Assembly: GCA_944472155.2 (NCBI GenBank)
Contig: OX235273.1
Location: 87,538,793 to 87,602,792 of the forward strand
Origin: Trichobilharzia szidati
Taxonomy: Eukaryota; Platyhelminthes; Trematoda; Strigeidida; Schistosomatidae
Direction of reading: 5' to 3'
DNA length: 64,000 bases
This document shows, piece after piece, positions 23,017-34,692 of this stretch. The position numbers and the translations under genes were made by a program. Position 1 is the first letter of the stretch; each line of letters starts with the position of its first letter. A model generated the notes under the pieces. That model searched no databases. It was not told the origin of the DNA and saw only the letters and a list, made by a program, of their open reading frames with translations.

Positions 23017-24407
23017 CTAAAAATCTTGTCCAGTCGGGACTTTCTTCTTGCGTAGACTGTCGAGAACGTAGTTGTCGATCTTGGCTGACAGGACAGTGAG
23101 AACTTTGGCCTTGGCATCTTTGAATTCAGGTGATGCCTTGATCTTCGCTAGTTCTTCAGCCTCCTTCTGACTGGCTTCTGAAGTATGTGGGAGAGAGAGG
23201 GGGAGAGGTGAAAGCGGTGAGCAAGTAAGCGAACAAGAGGCGAGTGCGTTAGAAATATACTCAACGAAATCATAGTTTATGGGTAGTGTAATCAAAGGCA
23301 ATCTCCCAATCACCAACATCGACAGATTTCGAGACCATCAGATAGGCGATGCACATTTCCACGTCTGTCACAGTCCACACACACACACACACTTTCACAT
23401 GCTCACACAGCAAGCAGTTTGTCACACGTCCACCACAATGCATGACGCAGCAATCATGCCGCTAATCTTCTCATAGCACTAACAGATAACAAACCAACCA
23501 ACCAACCGAACAATTCACTGAGTGGAGAGAGACAGAATATTCGAACACCTGAATATTCGCGTATGCAAGGAGGCGTTGATCCGGTTGTGATTCTTAGTGT
23601 GCATGTATTCACACAGACTACTGACATGCTCACTTCACAAAACTGACACTGTCATCATGATGGATTCCACGTGGAGACGTGTGATAATCAACCTCACTCA
23701 CACACGCACACACACACTGAGTTATGTGAATCGGTGTAATGGCTGTGCATGTAATCTGTGTAGTATTCGCTTAACAATCAAGACGAATGTGATATGACTG
23801 ACATTGAGTGAGTGAAATCATGCACCGATCGATAATTGATAAGCAGAGTTTGTGTCAACTTACGTGGTGCGTTGTCGGAGACAGCCAGATTGATGATGAC
23901 GAAGAAGCAGACGAGGAGGAAGACTGCAGTCTGAAATGAGAAAACAATATGAATACACAGACGACTGAAATGATCAGACGAGAAGGTAATCGATGAGTCT
24001 TGTGTATTTGTCTTACTGACAATGATCGACTGTTGTGTTACTTGATGATGGTGGGCTGATGAATTTAGCAGAATGGAATAGTCGCAGTCGTTTGAATCTT
24101 ACTAATTGACTAACTAGCTACACGACTGACTAACTAACTAGCTAATTCACCAACCAACTAGCTAGCTATCTAACTTATTATCTAATTAACTAACTGATTA
24201 TCTGACTGACTATCTAACTAAGTGACTGACTAAATTACTATTCAACTACCTCGTGGTCGAATATATTGCACAGTCAGACTGTTTGAGATTCCACCTATTC
24301 AGGTGAAGGCGTCCACACCACCAACTGAAGACTATCTCATTTCTCACGAGTCGCAAATCATCTCTCAACACTGAACTGCAATTCAATTATTATCAACTCA
24401 CATTCAT
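23017..24407 (-). CDS. Small secreted protein family, copy C (3 exons)
   Basis: Predicted secreted protein of 77 aa, family unknown. Minus-strand exons: 24402-24407 (Met-Asn), 23864-23930, 23017-23177, all with GT..AG introns. Compared with the other copies it has Val for Asp just after the signal core (NLAVSDNAP) and Ala for Thr after the split codon (PQASQKEAEE); the rest of the tail is unchanged. Its upstream region pairs with B. Gene C is convergent with B and divergent from D. Confidence 0.82.
24107..24247. repeat. TAAC-type tetranucleotide array in intron 1, copy C
   Basis: Imperfect ctaa, ctga and ctat units in intron 1, at the same place as in copies A and E. Confidence 0.8.
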
Positions 24408-24465
24408 TGTCTTGTTGACTAAGAAATAACTTGTGCATACAAGTGCTTTCTACAATTCTTGCCCT

Positions 24466-24472
24466 TTTTATA
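24466..24472 (-). promoter_or_regulatory. TATA box of gene C
   Basis: Minus-strand gagtataaaaaggg about 60 bp before the ATG, the same variant as in B. The inverted repeat acttgt-gcat-acaagt is at 24429-24444. Confidence 0.7.
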
Positions 24473-26848
24473 CTCTTTCATTTGCTCTTCGTAAGAAAAT
24501 ATCCTTTCTATCTGTGTTTTTGTTTTTGAAGTTCCTTAATCCATAATTGTTTATTTATTTTGTTACGTTGTTTGTTTTCGTTGAAAATTTGTCTAGAACT
24601 TTTGCGGCAGATTTATATTAACTTCACCTTTTTCTTTCATTTAATTGCATTTCGACTGTAACCGATTTTGTTTGTGTCCGTAGTATTTTATGCTTTTTTG
24701 TGTCTGGTTCATATGGAAACTCATTTGGATTGTTGTCACTTTATTAGGATAATAGTGTCAACATTCATTCGATTGTTAATGCTTTATATTTCATGCCTAA
24801 ATTTTTCGATTTCAAAATATCTATCTACCGTCTTTTTGTTTATTTGTCTATTGTGATATCTTTAGGTGTATGGCACAACAATGTGGTCAACAATCTCATT
24901 TTCTCCTGACAGTATGAGACAAAATTAGTTCTTATATTAGTCGGTTTTCCTAACGCATGTAATCGTAAACTTTCGGGTAATAAATAATTCACTTATTTCT
25001 TTGATGAGAGAATTTCACATTATCTAGAAATAAAAGTAAATGAAAGTGGTCATGTATAAAGTCTTCATTGAAAATTCCAGTATATTATTCATCGGATACC
25101 AATCGCTGAAAAATGTAATGTCAATGTTGCCTATATCAATATCTCAGTAAATGAAGACTCAGCTTAGGCGAAGGACAAACTTCATGATATCAGTATTTAT
25201 TCCTACCCTGAGAAATGATTGTAAAGCAAAAGCGGAATAATGTTCTACTCGAAAAGATGAGGGCAACAGTTCTAGAGGGTATTGGTCATCTAGCATGAGA
25301 TCTAAACTACCAGAATTAGATTAGTACAACTGAGACGAGCAATATACGTTAGTATGGTTGTTTCGTGAATAAGTTTCCTCATTGATGATTGGTCATTTAT
25401 ATACAGTTCAGTGAGAAACTTTCGTCATTCTCAATACCAACATTCCATAAACTAATCTGAGTAGATACAGAAGCATTCTAAGGGAGCCAGAGCGGCCTTG
25501 GATGGTCTAACAGTCTGATAACAAAATGTGAATCCATGTGAAACATTAGTTTATTCATAACGAAAATAAACACTGAACGCCAATAAATTTCGAAGTCTCA
25601 ATGACGACAGTCATACTCTTGCATGATGTATTGCAGTTGTATTAAGTTGACAGGACTAGTAGTATATTTGATACGTCACAATATAGTCGGTTTTTCAGTG
25701 GTCTTCTGAAGATTTCTGATCAAATTCGAAATTTTGTGAATCACCATTGCACCACGTGCTCCTACATGCCTCAAAATCTTCTCTGATTGCTGCAAATTAG
25801 CAACCAATCATGACAAAGGTTGTCAGCAGTTGCAATTATATCACCCATATTATCTCTCACTTCATAATGAATCTTGTGCTGAATATGTCATCTAGTGTGC
25901 ACGAGTTAGGCGTACGTGGTTTGAGTAGACTGTAATCCCTATCCCACTGCATAGTGTCATAATGGATGAAAGTTCTAAAATTGAAAACAACTCAGTTCAG
26001 AGATTGGCTGGTTACGGTAGGCTGATCAATGAATCAGCGGAAAGTGAAAGTACACGGAATCATGTCCAGTGCAATGTAGATTATTTGAGAGACTCAGACA
26101 CCAAGAAATGGATGCAGAGGAAGGCATTAAACAATCTATGCAAAATAGATTTCGAAAGGTGTGCGATTATGCAGACAGGATTATTAGGAACACGTTTCGG
26201 TCGAAAAGTTATCCAGCCAATAATACTGCATCTCTCTGTGCTAGATGAAGTAGGCTGTCTGACGTGAATATTTATACACTCTTTTTGACATGCTGGTTCA
26301 GACGAGGTCTAATGTATAGGGATGTATGAATGTGCTTCACTTGTGGTGTTCATGGTAAACACTGTCAACAGTGTGTATTGCTATTTCAACACTGAATGTT
26401 CAGTGGCAGGATTTCTTTCAGCCCATTGAGTTTGATAATGGTGGCATATGTTTCTTTAGGTTTTCTTCAAATAATAAACAAGTGTATAACAAACAAACTG
26501 TTCTCATGAAGAAAAATTCTTTCCAGCAATAGAGTGCTTTGTCAATATTCTCTATTGTAAGCCAATACGAATATCGGAATCACTGAATAACGAAGTGGAA
26601 TTGTATGGAAATCAGGGAATGGAGATGAACCCATATTGTATTCTTAAAAGTACTGTCCACACAAATACTATGATCAACCGATTTGACACTGCACAGAGCA
26701 AACATGATGCGGTTCACAGACATGAATTCACCAAAATTTGTGCTGATTTTTTAAATTTTTGTTTGACTGAACTTATCTGACTTGCTCCGTTATATTAGTG
26801 TTCGGAAGAGGCTGTGAAGTTAACCCTGCGACGAATAATACAAGCTAA
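24473..26848. repeat. Type 2 spacer upstream of gene C
   Basis: Inverted copy of 14176-16550. It joins the type 1 spacer without a break at about 26848-26855, the site occupied by the RTE in A-B. Contains the short frame 25962-26267, sister to 14762-15067, of doubtful coding status. Confidence 0.8.
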
Positions 26849-27129
26849 CATGTCGCGTATTTTGTTTGTATGCAAGAGTTTCCAATTAACACGGAATGCA
26901 TTCGCTACAGAACAAAGTCTTGTTTTTCTTTCAGAAATATAGAATATTCTATTGTGAGTGGACGAATGAGCGTATCAACTATAAATTTTTCTACTACGTA
27001 TACTATGTATGTATACTACACTATGCGACATATAAACAAACCAGCACCAGTATCACTTAATGTGAGAGATTTTCATCTATTTGACTGAGTATAACCTGAA
27101 ATATTTGCATAGGATATTTATTCAAATAA

Positions 27130-28035
27130 TAATCCCCATTGAGACATAGAAGAAACAATTCAGTGAAGAAGATTCTCTTCTCGATGATTTGCATTCTCCA
27201 TTTGGCCCTTTTCTAACAGACTTCTTTTTGAATAGTGTGGATAGCAGTACTCTTGCACCTGCTATTCACTTTCACAATAGACGTGTGGATTACAAGTTCA
27301 TTACATGTGATAAGGACTGAGATTTGGATGACATCCTGAGAGTATTCAATGACAGTCATCCTTTAGATGTAGAAACTGATGGAAAATTATCTTTCCTTGA
27401 TGTGCTACTCACAAGGACAGCTTATCGGTGGTTGGAAAGATCTGTTTACAGAAAATCGACGTAGACGGGACAAACGACCAATTTTTACAGTTTCATCTCC
27501 ATGAACAGAAAAAGGAATTGAATCTGTTCTCTCTCAACACGGGTTTGGAGAGTCTGCATTGAAGACAGTGTCAATGATGGTCTTAGACATTTTAAAGAAA
27601 CCTTCGTAGAGAATGAGTATCCACTACGCTTCGTCAAGGCCAGTAGCAAATTATGTGAAAGAAATACGGATAGGGACAAGGTAGCTTTGAAACGTGTTGC
27701 ATCTAACCTTAGAACTTAGGGATGACACTGTGAGTGAAGTACTTAGAAATCGGCTGACAGGTTCACCGGAATGACGTTCTCTGCTGACACTCTACGGATA
27801 ACCCACTGTGTTCGTCCACCGGTGCACCTTGGTTTCAGTAGAATGTTACCTCGAATGTCTAGTTTCTTGCATATTTATAAATGCACCTGTTATTTTACAG
27901 CTGGGTACACAGGATGTTCGTCGAGAAACATATTGCATCGCGTTCGAGAGGATTTCCCAGCTTGGCGGAGGAGAGGGGAGCTGATATTGCAACATATAAT
28001 AGATACTGACCACACATCATATGATACATGACTTA
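27130..28035 (+). pseudogene. Ancient Penelope-like element relic (RT to GIY-YIG)
   Basis: Plus-strand translation from 27183 gives SPFGPFLTDFFLNSV, HNRRVDYKFITCDKD, LSFLDVLLTR and MNRKRNLICSLSTRV, equivalent to blocks of the PLE RT at 11651-12580 but with stops and a lost DD motif. From about 27880 it continues as a GIY-YIG remnant: YKCTCYFTAGYTGCSSRN, RVREDFPAWRRRG, LQHIIDTDH. It is shared with the mirrored spacer at 8190-9075. Confidence 0.7.
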
Positions 28036-28890
28036 ATATAGTCTACAAAATAGGACAAAGTTCGCTGAAACGGACCCGAGTGCATTCGCGTTGTGTACAG
28101 TAACAATTTGTACGATCTCTTTCGTTATCATGGTCTTGATTTTGCCATGTGATTTACAAAAACTTCGTCATCCTCCTTTACTCCATGCTCCATTTTTGTT
28201 TCATTCTATTTCACTTTTTGTTATCACATTCTAACAATTTACTCAGTCCACTATGCTGATAACACTTTTCTTACGTTTCCATCACCTGATATTCAGATAT
28301 TCATAATTCTGAATGTACTTTATTTCCATGTGATCGATTTCACACATTTCTGCTGAGATGTATTTTGACTTTTACTTATTTATTTATTTATTCACTCATC
28401 TGTCTGATCACTTAGCGACTCATAATAATGTGCACCAATATTATCACTCTTAGTATTTCCACTCACAGTCAATCGTTGACACAAACACGCACACACAAAC
28501 ACACATTCAAGGAAACTGATTGTTATCAAATATCGCTAAACATATTTGTATACGATTATAATGTCATGGAAATGAAATCGTCGAATAAAATATCTTCGAC
28601 GCTGAAATCCATCTTTTATGACATATTTATCGAAACACTCGCAATAATGCAATCTGATGACGAATGATACTTCGACGATTAACTAGGAGAGAAACACATG
28701 CATTCTTCACAGAAAGGAAATGCCTCAGAAATCTAGTCACACCAAATCCAATTGACAGATATGAGCTCAATTCAAAATCGTAGTTATACTCGATCAGTCA
28801 CAGAACCCAGAAAAGAACATAAGACAAATATTATCCAGGTTAATACAAAGAAGTTATTACATCCACCCGTATACAGGGAAAAATAAAGAA

Positions 28891-29456
28891 TAGACACGGA
28901 ACAAAGAGAACTCTTTTCGAGAAATTCATCATCAGGTTCTACAATTATATATACATTATAATGAATGAATGAACTAGTCTTATGAACGACATTAAATAAC
29001 ATCAAATCAATAATATTGATAAATTACAGCTGAACAGCATCAACATAAAATAAACTGAATATCAGAAGAATTAGGAAAGGTAATGGTACAAATTCATGAG
29101 TCTATAGTCTTTACTGAGGGCCAGGGCAGTAGTAGGGGCTGGACTTGTTTCTTTTGGACACAGAGCACTGGTTGTTTAAGGCGAATTGCAATAGCCTCTG
29201 CTGTTTGAAGCAAGCGGTGCTTCGACGATTTTGGTAGATTGTTAGGCACCCGGTATATTATGGAGAGAGATTCGTCTACGCTGGCTTTGTGACCGGTTTC
29301 CACCAGATGGTCTAATATCGAGCTGTTAGTAGTTTTAACTATACCTTTACTTAGCCATAGTGGGATATGTTCTGGAGCACGAAAAATCAAGTTCCTAGAG
29401 TTCTCTTTGTTCCGTGTCTATTCTTTTGAAAATTTTAATGGGCATTTCTAATCAAT
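28891..29456 (-). mobile_element. Short PLE insertion with 12 bp target duplication and inverted ends
   Basis: The 12 bp aaaaataaagaa occurs at 28879-28890 and again at 29457-29468, and in the mirrored A spacer only once, which defines a 566 bp insertion. A 28 bp sequence at 28886-28913 returns inverted at 29398-29425. Minus-strand coding at 29094-29390 is the end of a PLE GIY-YIG endonuclease (HIPLWLSKG, SSILDHLVETGHKA, AEAIAIRLKQP, PLLLPWPS). Inverted extra pieces at the ends are a known habit of PLE insertions. Confidence 0.75.
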
Positions 29457-29922
29457 AAAAATAAAGAACTCAATTAAAACGATTCCCTTAGTAATGAAGC
29501 TACGCCCATGCAAGAATCAAATTAGTCAAGTAAAACCTATATTACGAGAACAAAACAATGCAAGCACCGACAATAAAATGCTGCTCATGACAGACATTCA
29601 GATGACAAAATTAAGGTTCACCCGAGAACAAATCAACATATAACTCCCTGATCAATAATTTATCCTACAATTGTTTCCATCTTATTGATCGTAGGCCAAT
29701 AATAAAGTAAAAAATATAATCGCTAAAAACACTCCTACAGTGAAAACAAACGAGTAAACAGACTGACCATTTCTATATATTAATGAAACCGACACATAAA
29801 CAACAAACAATCGAAAAAGCAATCAAAACGTCAACCGAACAATCATTTGTCGATTACCAATGTTCAATACACAACTAGCACAGAGAGAAGAGACATTTCC
29901 ACACAAAGAGCAAATACAAGAG

Positions 29923-29930
29923 TATATAAA
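29923..29930 (+). promoter_or_regulatory. TATA box of gene D
   Basis: gagtatataaaggg about 58 bp before the ATG at 29988, the same variant as in A and E. The inverted repeat acttgt-acgc-acaagt is at 29951-29966. Confidence 0.7.
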
Positions 29931-29987
29931 GGGCAAGAATAGTAGGAAGCACTTGTACGCACAAGTTATTTCTTATTCAACAAGACA

Positions 29988-31307
29988 ATGAAAGTGAGTT
30001 GATAACGAGTAAATTGCAGTTCAGTGTGGAGAGATGATTTGCGACTGGTGAGAAATGAGATAGTCTTCAATTGGTGGTGTGGACGCCTTCAACTGAATAG
30101 GTGGAATCGTAAACAGTCTCACTGTGTAATATATTCGACTAAGAGGTAGTTGGTTAGTTAGTCAGTTAGTAACATTCACACGACAAAGAACAACCTGTTG
30201 CGCTAAATTCATCATCCCACCTTCATCAAGTGATACAACAGTCGATCATTGTCAGTAAGATAAATACACAAGACTCATTGATTCCCTTCTCGTCTGATCA
30301 TTTCAATCGTCTGTGTATTCATATTGTTTTCTCATTTCAGACTGCAGTCCTCCTCGTCTGCTTCTTCGTCATCATCAATCTGACTGATTCCGACAACGCA
30401 CCACGTAAGTTGACACAAACTCTGCTTATCAATTATCGATCGGTGCATGATTTCACTCAGTCAGTCAGTGTCAGTCATATCACATTCGTCTTCATTGTTA
30501 AGCGAATATTTCACAGATTACAAGCACATCCACTACACCGATTCACATAACTCAGTGTGTGTGTTTGTGTGTCTGCGTGTGTTTGCATTTGTGTGAGTGA
30601 GTGAGTGAGGTTGACTATCACACGTCTCCACGTGGAATCCATCAAGATGTCAGGGTCAGTTTCGTGACGTGAGCATTTCATTAGTCTGTGTGATTACATG
30701 CACACTTGGAATCACCGCCGGTCCAATGACTCCTTGCATACGCGAATATTCAGGTGTTCGAATATTCGGTCTCCCTCCACTCAGTTGCTCGGTTGGTTGC
30801 CTGGCTGGTTATTTGGTTGTTTATCTGTTAGTGCTATGAGAAGATTAGCAGGATGATTGGTGCGTCATGCATTGTGGTGGACGTGTGGTTGACACACACT
30901 GCTTGTTGTGTGAGCATGCGAGAGCGTGTGTGTGTGTGTCAATTGTGACAGACGTGGAAATGTGCATCGCCTATCTGATGGTCTCGAAATCTGTCGATGC
31001 TGGTGATTGTGAGATTGCCTTTGAGCAAACTATCTATAAACCATGATTTCGCTGAATGTATTTCTGACTCACTCGCCTCTCGATCGCTTACTTGCTCACC
31101 GTTTTCATCTCTCTCTCCCTCTCTCTCTCTACCCCACATACTTCAGAAACCAGTCAGAAGGAGGCTGAAGAACTAGCGAAGATCAAGGCATCACCTGAAT
31201 TCAAAGATGCCAAGGCCAAAGTTCTCACTGTCCTGTCAGCCAAGATCGACAACTACGTTCTCGACAGTCTACGCAAGAAGAAAGTCCCAACTGGACAAGA
31301 TTTTTAG
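29988..31307 (+). CDS. Small secreted protein family, copy D (3 exons)
   Basis: Predicted secreted protein of 76 aa, family unknown. Exons: 29988-29993 (Met-Lys), 30341-30404, 31147-31307; GT..AG introns of 347 and 742 bp. Like A it lacks the Phe after TAV in the signal peptide. It differs by Lys at codon 2 and Thr in NLTDSDNAP; the tail is unchanged. Intron 1 is shorter than in the other copies because nearly all of the tetranucleotide array is missing. Gene D is divergent from C and convergent with E. Confidence 0.82.
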
Positions 31308-32660
31308 AAGCGAATCGCCTGATGTCTGCCTACTCCCAAAATGGTGTTAAGTGTACTACCCACTGTCTTTTATAGAGCTTGTCAATTAACTGGTGAGTAG
31401 GAAGAGGATTGTGTGTAGGCGTTTGCTTTTATTTGTGATGTACAACATGTGGGTAACTTCCACCAACCACTTTTGTTCACACAACTCTTTCTCTATGTAA
31501 AAATACATGTATAGATTGTTGAGCGTTGTTTTCATCGTCTTATTCTTCTTCTCATTGACTTTGTCTGACCTGTGGAGACAGACCATTGGAATATGTGATG
31601 AGTCGTGCATCCTTACACGAGTGGAAGGATAAGAGATTGTTCAAGGTGTTGATAGAGAACAAGTTATTTGTTTTGGTGAAGAAGATGGTCTGCACCACAG
31701 GAGGAACAGCAAATTTCGAAGCTTCTCCTTAACCACTGACATCCGAAAATATACATGCATAAGATTACCGACATTATCACACGCATTCTCCATTCTCTGC
31801 AGGAGAAGCTTTCCATGATGATCGTATTTCAAGGAGTCGACAATGTGTGACATGTGACAGCATAATCAGTTACAGATAACTTGAGAGGAGAATAGTCGTC
31901 ACTTCTCACGAGTTTGTTAGAATGAATATTCGAGGAGTTTCGGAAATTGTATTAACAGTGAAGAGTCACACAAATTGGCCAGCGACATATGGGGAAATAT
32001 GACTACGCATTTATATACAATAAGCACTTAGAAGTGATATGAAGTCAATTAGGTGTGTTAAGAGCGATGGGTCAAAAATGAACTGATCTCCGTATTGTTG
32101 ATAACAGTAATATAGTAATGGTCCGCATGGTCAGTCGTCGAAAGGAACAGCATGTGAATTATATGATAACCGGGATGACGCTCGCCACAGTAGTCTCAGA
32201 TTAACCACTGACTACTTCTGATAATTTTGAGTTGCGTGATAGGAAGATGATGGACTTCTTCATTTGTTGATTTAGGTAAATGCGGTTTCTGAAATTTCCA
32301 CTCTGCAGCACTAGTACTGTTTCTGGAATAAAGCATATTATTATTGTTTTAATTAGTGTCCATTCTGTTTTCCATTCGATTCGATGTGGGCCAGTGATTC
32401 TGGTGAGGGAGTGTGTATGTTCGCCTTCCAGGCTTTCGGAAAATGTTCGGAGAAACGAATGGTTGATAGGTTGTGCTGAAATGAAGGTTTCATGCTTTCA
32501 ATGGAGGATTCAGATATTGATGAGACTTTTACTCGTGATGGGAATTGTGCATGTGAACAGTCCGCATTGAGTGCATTTCCGCATTTGCATCTCGAAATGA
32601 CTGTTCTTTCATTGTTTGTTTTACCGTGAATGATGGCATCGCAGACATAAATGACTATAA
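31308..32660. repeat. 3' flank of gene D, palindrome arm
   Basis: Mirrored by 37561-38872 downstream of E, and matched by the flanks of B and C. It passes near 32660 into the central sequence shared with 19980 onward. No coding support for the short frames at 31386-31610 and 31641-31853. Confidence 0.8.
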
Positions 32661-33091
32661 AATAATTATTGCTCAGCTTTTCTCCAATCAGTGAATGCTA
32701 AACTAGTTTACTGAGGGTTGTGTGAGATGAACCCTTCTCTCTGAGATCAGACCCCAGACGCTTTAGTTCATCACATCTGTACCACATTTGTTGTTTCATT
32801 CACTAATCGTTGTGCTGACACATGTTAATAATAATGATAATAATCACCTTATTTCACAACAATAACAATATACATCATGGAGTTTTCAGCGTTTCATTTT
32901 ACATATTGCATTGCTTTGGCTCTTTTTATAATTATATAAATTTATGAAATGTTTAAAATATTGATAATTAATAGGAAAAAAAATAAAAAACCCAACAAAA
33001 TCACACCATTTCTAGGTCATAGTGAATAATAAATAAATAATATAGCAAATCACACATGCAATAATATGCATCATTGCATTTTATAGTTTAG

Positions 33092-34659
33092 CTAATGATT
33101 TAAAAGTTGTAAAAGTTCTTTTCTGATATTCGTCTCTTCACACAATACTCGTGCCAAATATGATACGGTCGAATTTTTATATTTTGTAGTACGAGCATAA
33201 ATGTTTATGAAATTTCTTCTGGTCTTACCCGAAGAGATGCAAGGAAACAATTGTGAATAAAGAGGATGTTCACTATCAGACAAGATAACTTTAGCTAAGT
33301 GTTTACAAGAATTCATGTGCCTATTGACAACAGTGTCGGTTAGTTGAGTGAAAGGTATAGCACTGACCCTACTTACAGCCTTCAATGTTCTTCGTAATAT
33401 TATATGGTCTTTCTTGAGTGGCCCAGGGAAGAATAATGGGGAACAATAAAGAATGATGGGCAAAACACATGAATTAATAAATTGTATGAGAAGAGATTGG
33501 GTTATACCTGAGTGCCTCAACTTCTTTATGTAATAAGTCAGAGGGAAAACTTTCTTAGAAACTATAAGAATATGAGACGACCAGCAAAGGTTTGAAGAGA
33601 AACTAATGCCAAGATAAGAAACACTTGACTTACTCTCTATCATGGTACCATCAATATTACAACAATCATGAGATTGGATCAATCCATGCATGTCTTTTTC
33701 ACTTCTCAAGCTGAAATCAACAGTACTGCATTTAGTTGGATTTAGTTTAAGACCATTTGATCCAGACTAATCCTTAACTTCAGCTAAGAAGCCATTCATA
33801 TGGGAACAATCCGATGTGGAAACTACAGGGACAGAAATGGTCAGATCATCAGTATACTTAATGAAGTGAACTTTGGGTGAGTTCGGAAGGTCATGCAAAA
33901 AGAAAGAGAAAAGAAACGGAGAAAGTACTGCACCTTGAGGCACATCACTTTCAGTTAGCTGAGAAGTGGAGCGCTTTCCAGCCAAAACAGTATGCTGTTT
34001 CCTATCCTTAAAATAAGAAGACAGCCATCTAGTTGCCCAGGTCTCTGTCTGTGCTGAAATCATCTTTCCTAATAAAAGTGTCCTAGGAACAGAGTCGAAA
34101 GCTGCAGTATAGTCTAAAAAAGCTGTTCGAACGAACTTAGCACCCTTATCAAGGCAGGAAACAATATTGTGGTGTAGTACAACAGCTGCATCTAATGTAC
34201 TTCTTCCACACTTGTAAGCAAACTGCTTAGGGTCACTAAAAGCTTTTAAAGAAGGTTTAAGAATGTTCAAAAGAAGTTTCTCCATAGTTTTCAAAAAAGG
34301 AGATGTTATAGCGACCGTCTAACTTTATACCTGCTAGAAGATGATTTCTGTACAGGTACAACCTTGATTTCTTTCCAGTCAGCAGGTACCGTTTCCTTGT
34401 TGAATTATGCATTAAAGATTTGAGTAAGAGGATGACACAAGATGTCTGCACACTTTTGAAGAAGAATGCCTGGTACACCATCTGGACCAAGGCTGTGTGT
34501 TGGATTTAAAGATTTCAAACATAATAGTACATCCTCTTCTTTAAAACCCGGAAAATGACCATTATCTTGACTAGGTACATCAGGTACAACCATATTAATT
34601 TGTTTCATGATAAATGATTTGTTTAAAGCATTAACATCAGAATAAGCATCAAGAGACAT
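33092..34659 (-). pseudogene. CR1-like LINE reverse transcriptase
   Basis: Minus-strand pieces 34659-34405, 34294-33767 and 33709-33092 form one RT reading once a stop near 34405, a one-base shift near 34310 and a stop near 33770 are allowed for. Motifs: SLGPDGVPGILLQ, VPADWKEIKVVPV, DPKQFAYKCGRSTLDA, TAFLDYTAAFDSVPR, SDVPQGAVLSPFLF, FIKYTDDLTIS (active-site DD intact), then SVSYLGISF and a C-terminal LRHSGITQSLLIQFINSCVLPIILYCSP. It ends about 260 bp before the element end. Confidence 0.85.
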
Positions 34660-34692
34660 TTGTTTTTTACTTGTAAGTTTATTGAAAAGTTT

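Larger units (their letters stand above)
26855..29915. repeat. Type 1 spacer upstream of gene D
   Basis: Inverted copy of 6890-9337, extended by a 566 bp PLE-derived insertion (28891-29456) and otherwise holding only the old PLE relic. No host gene seen. Confidence 0.75.
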
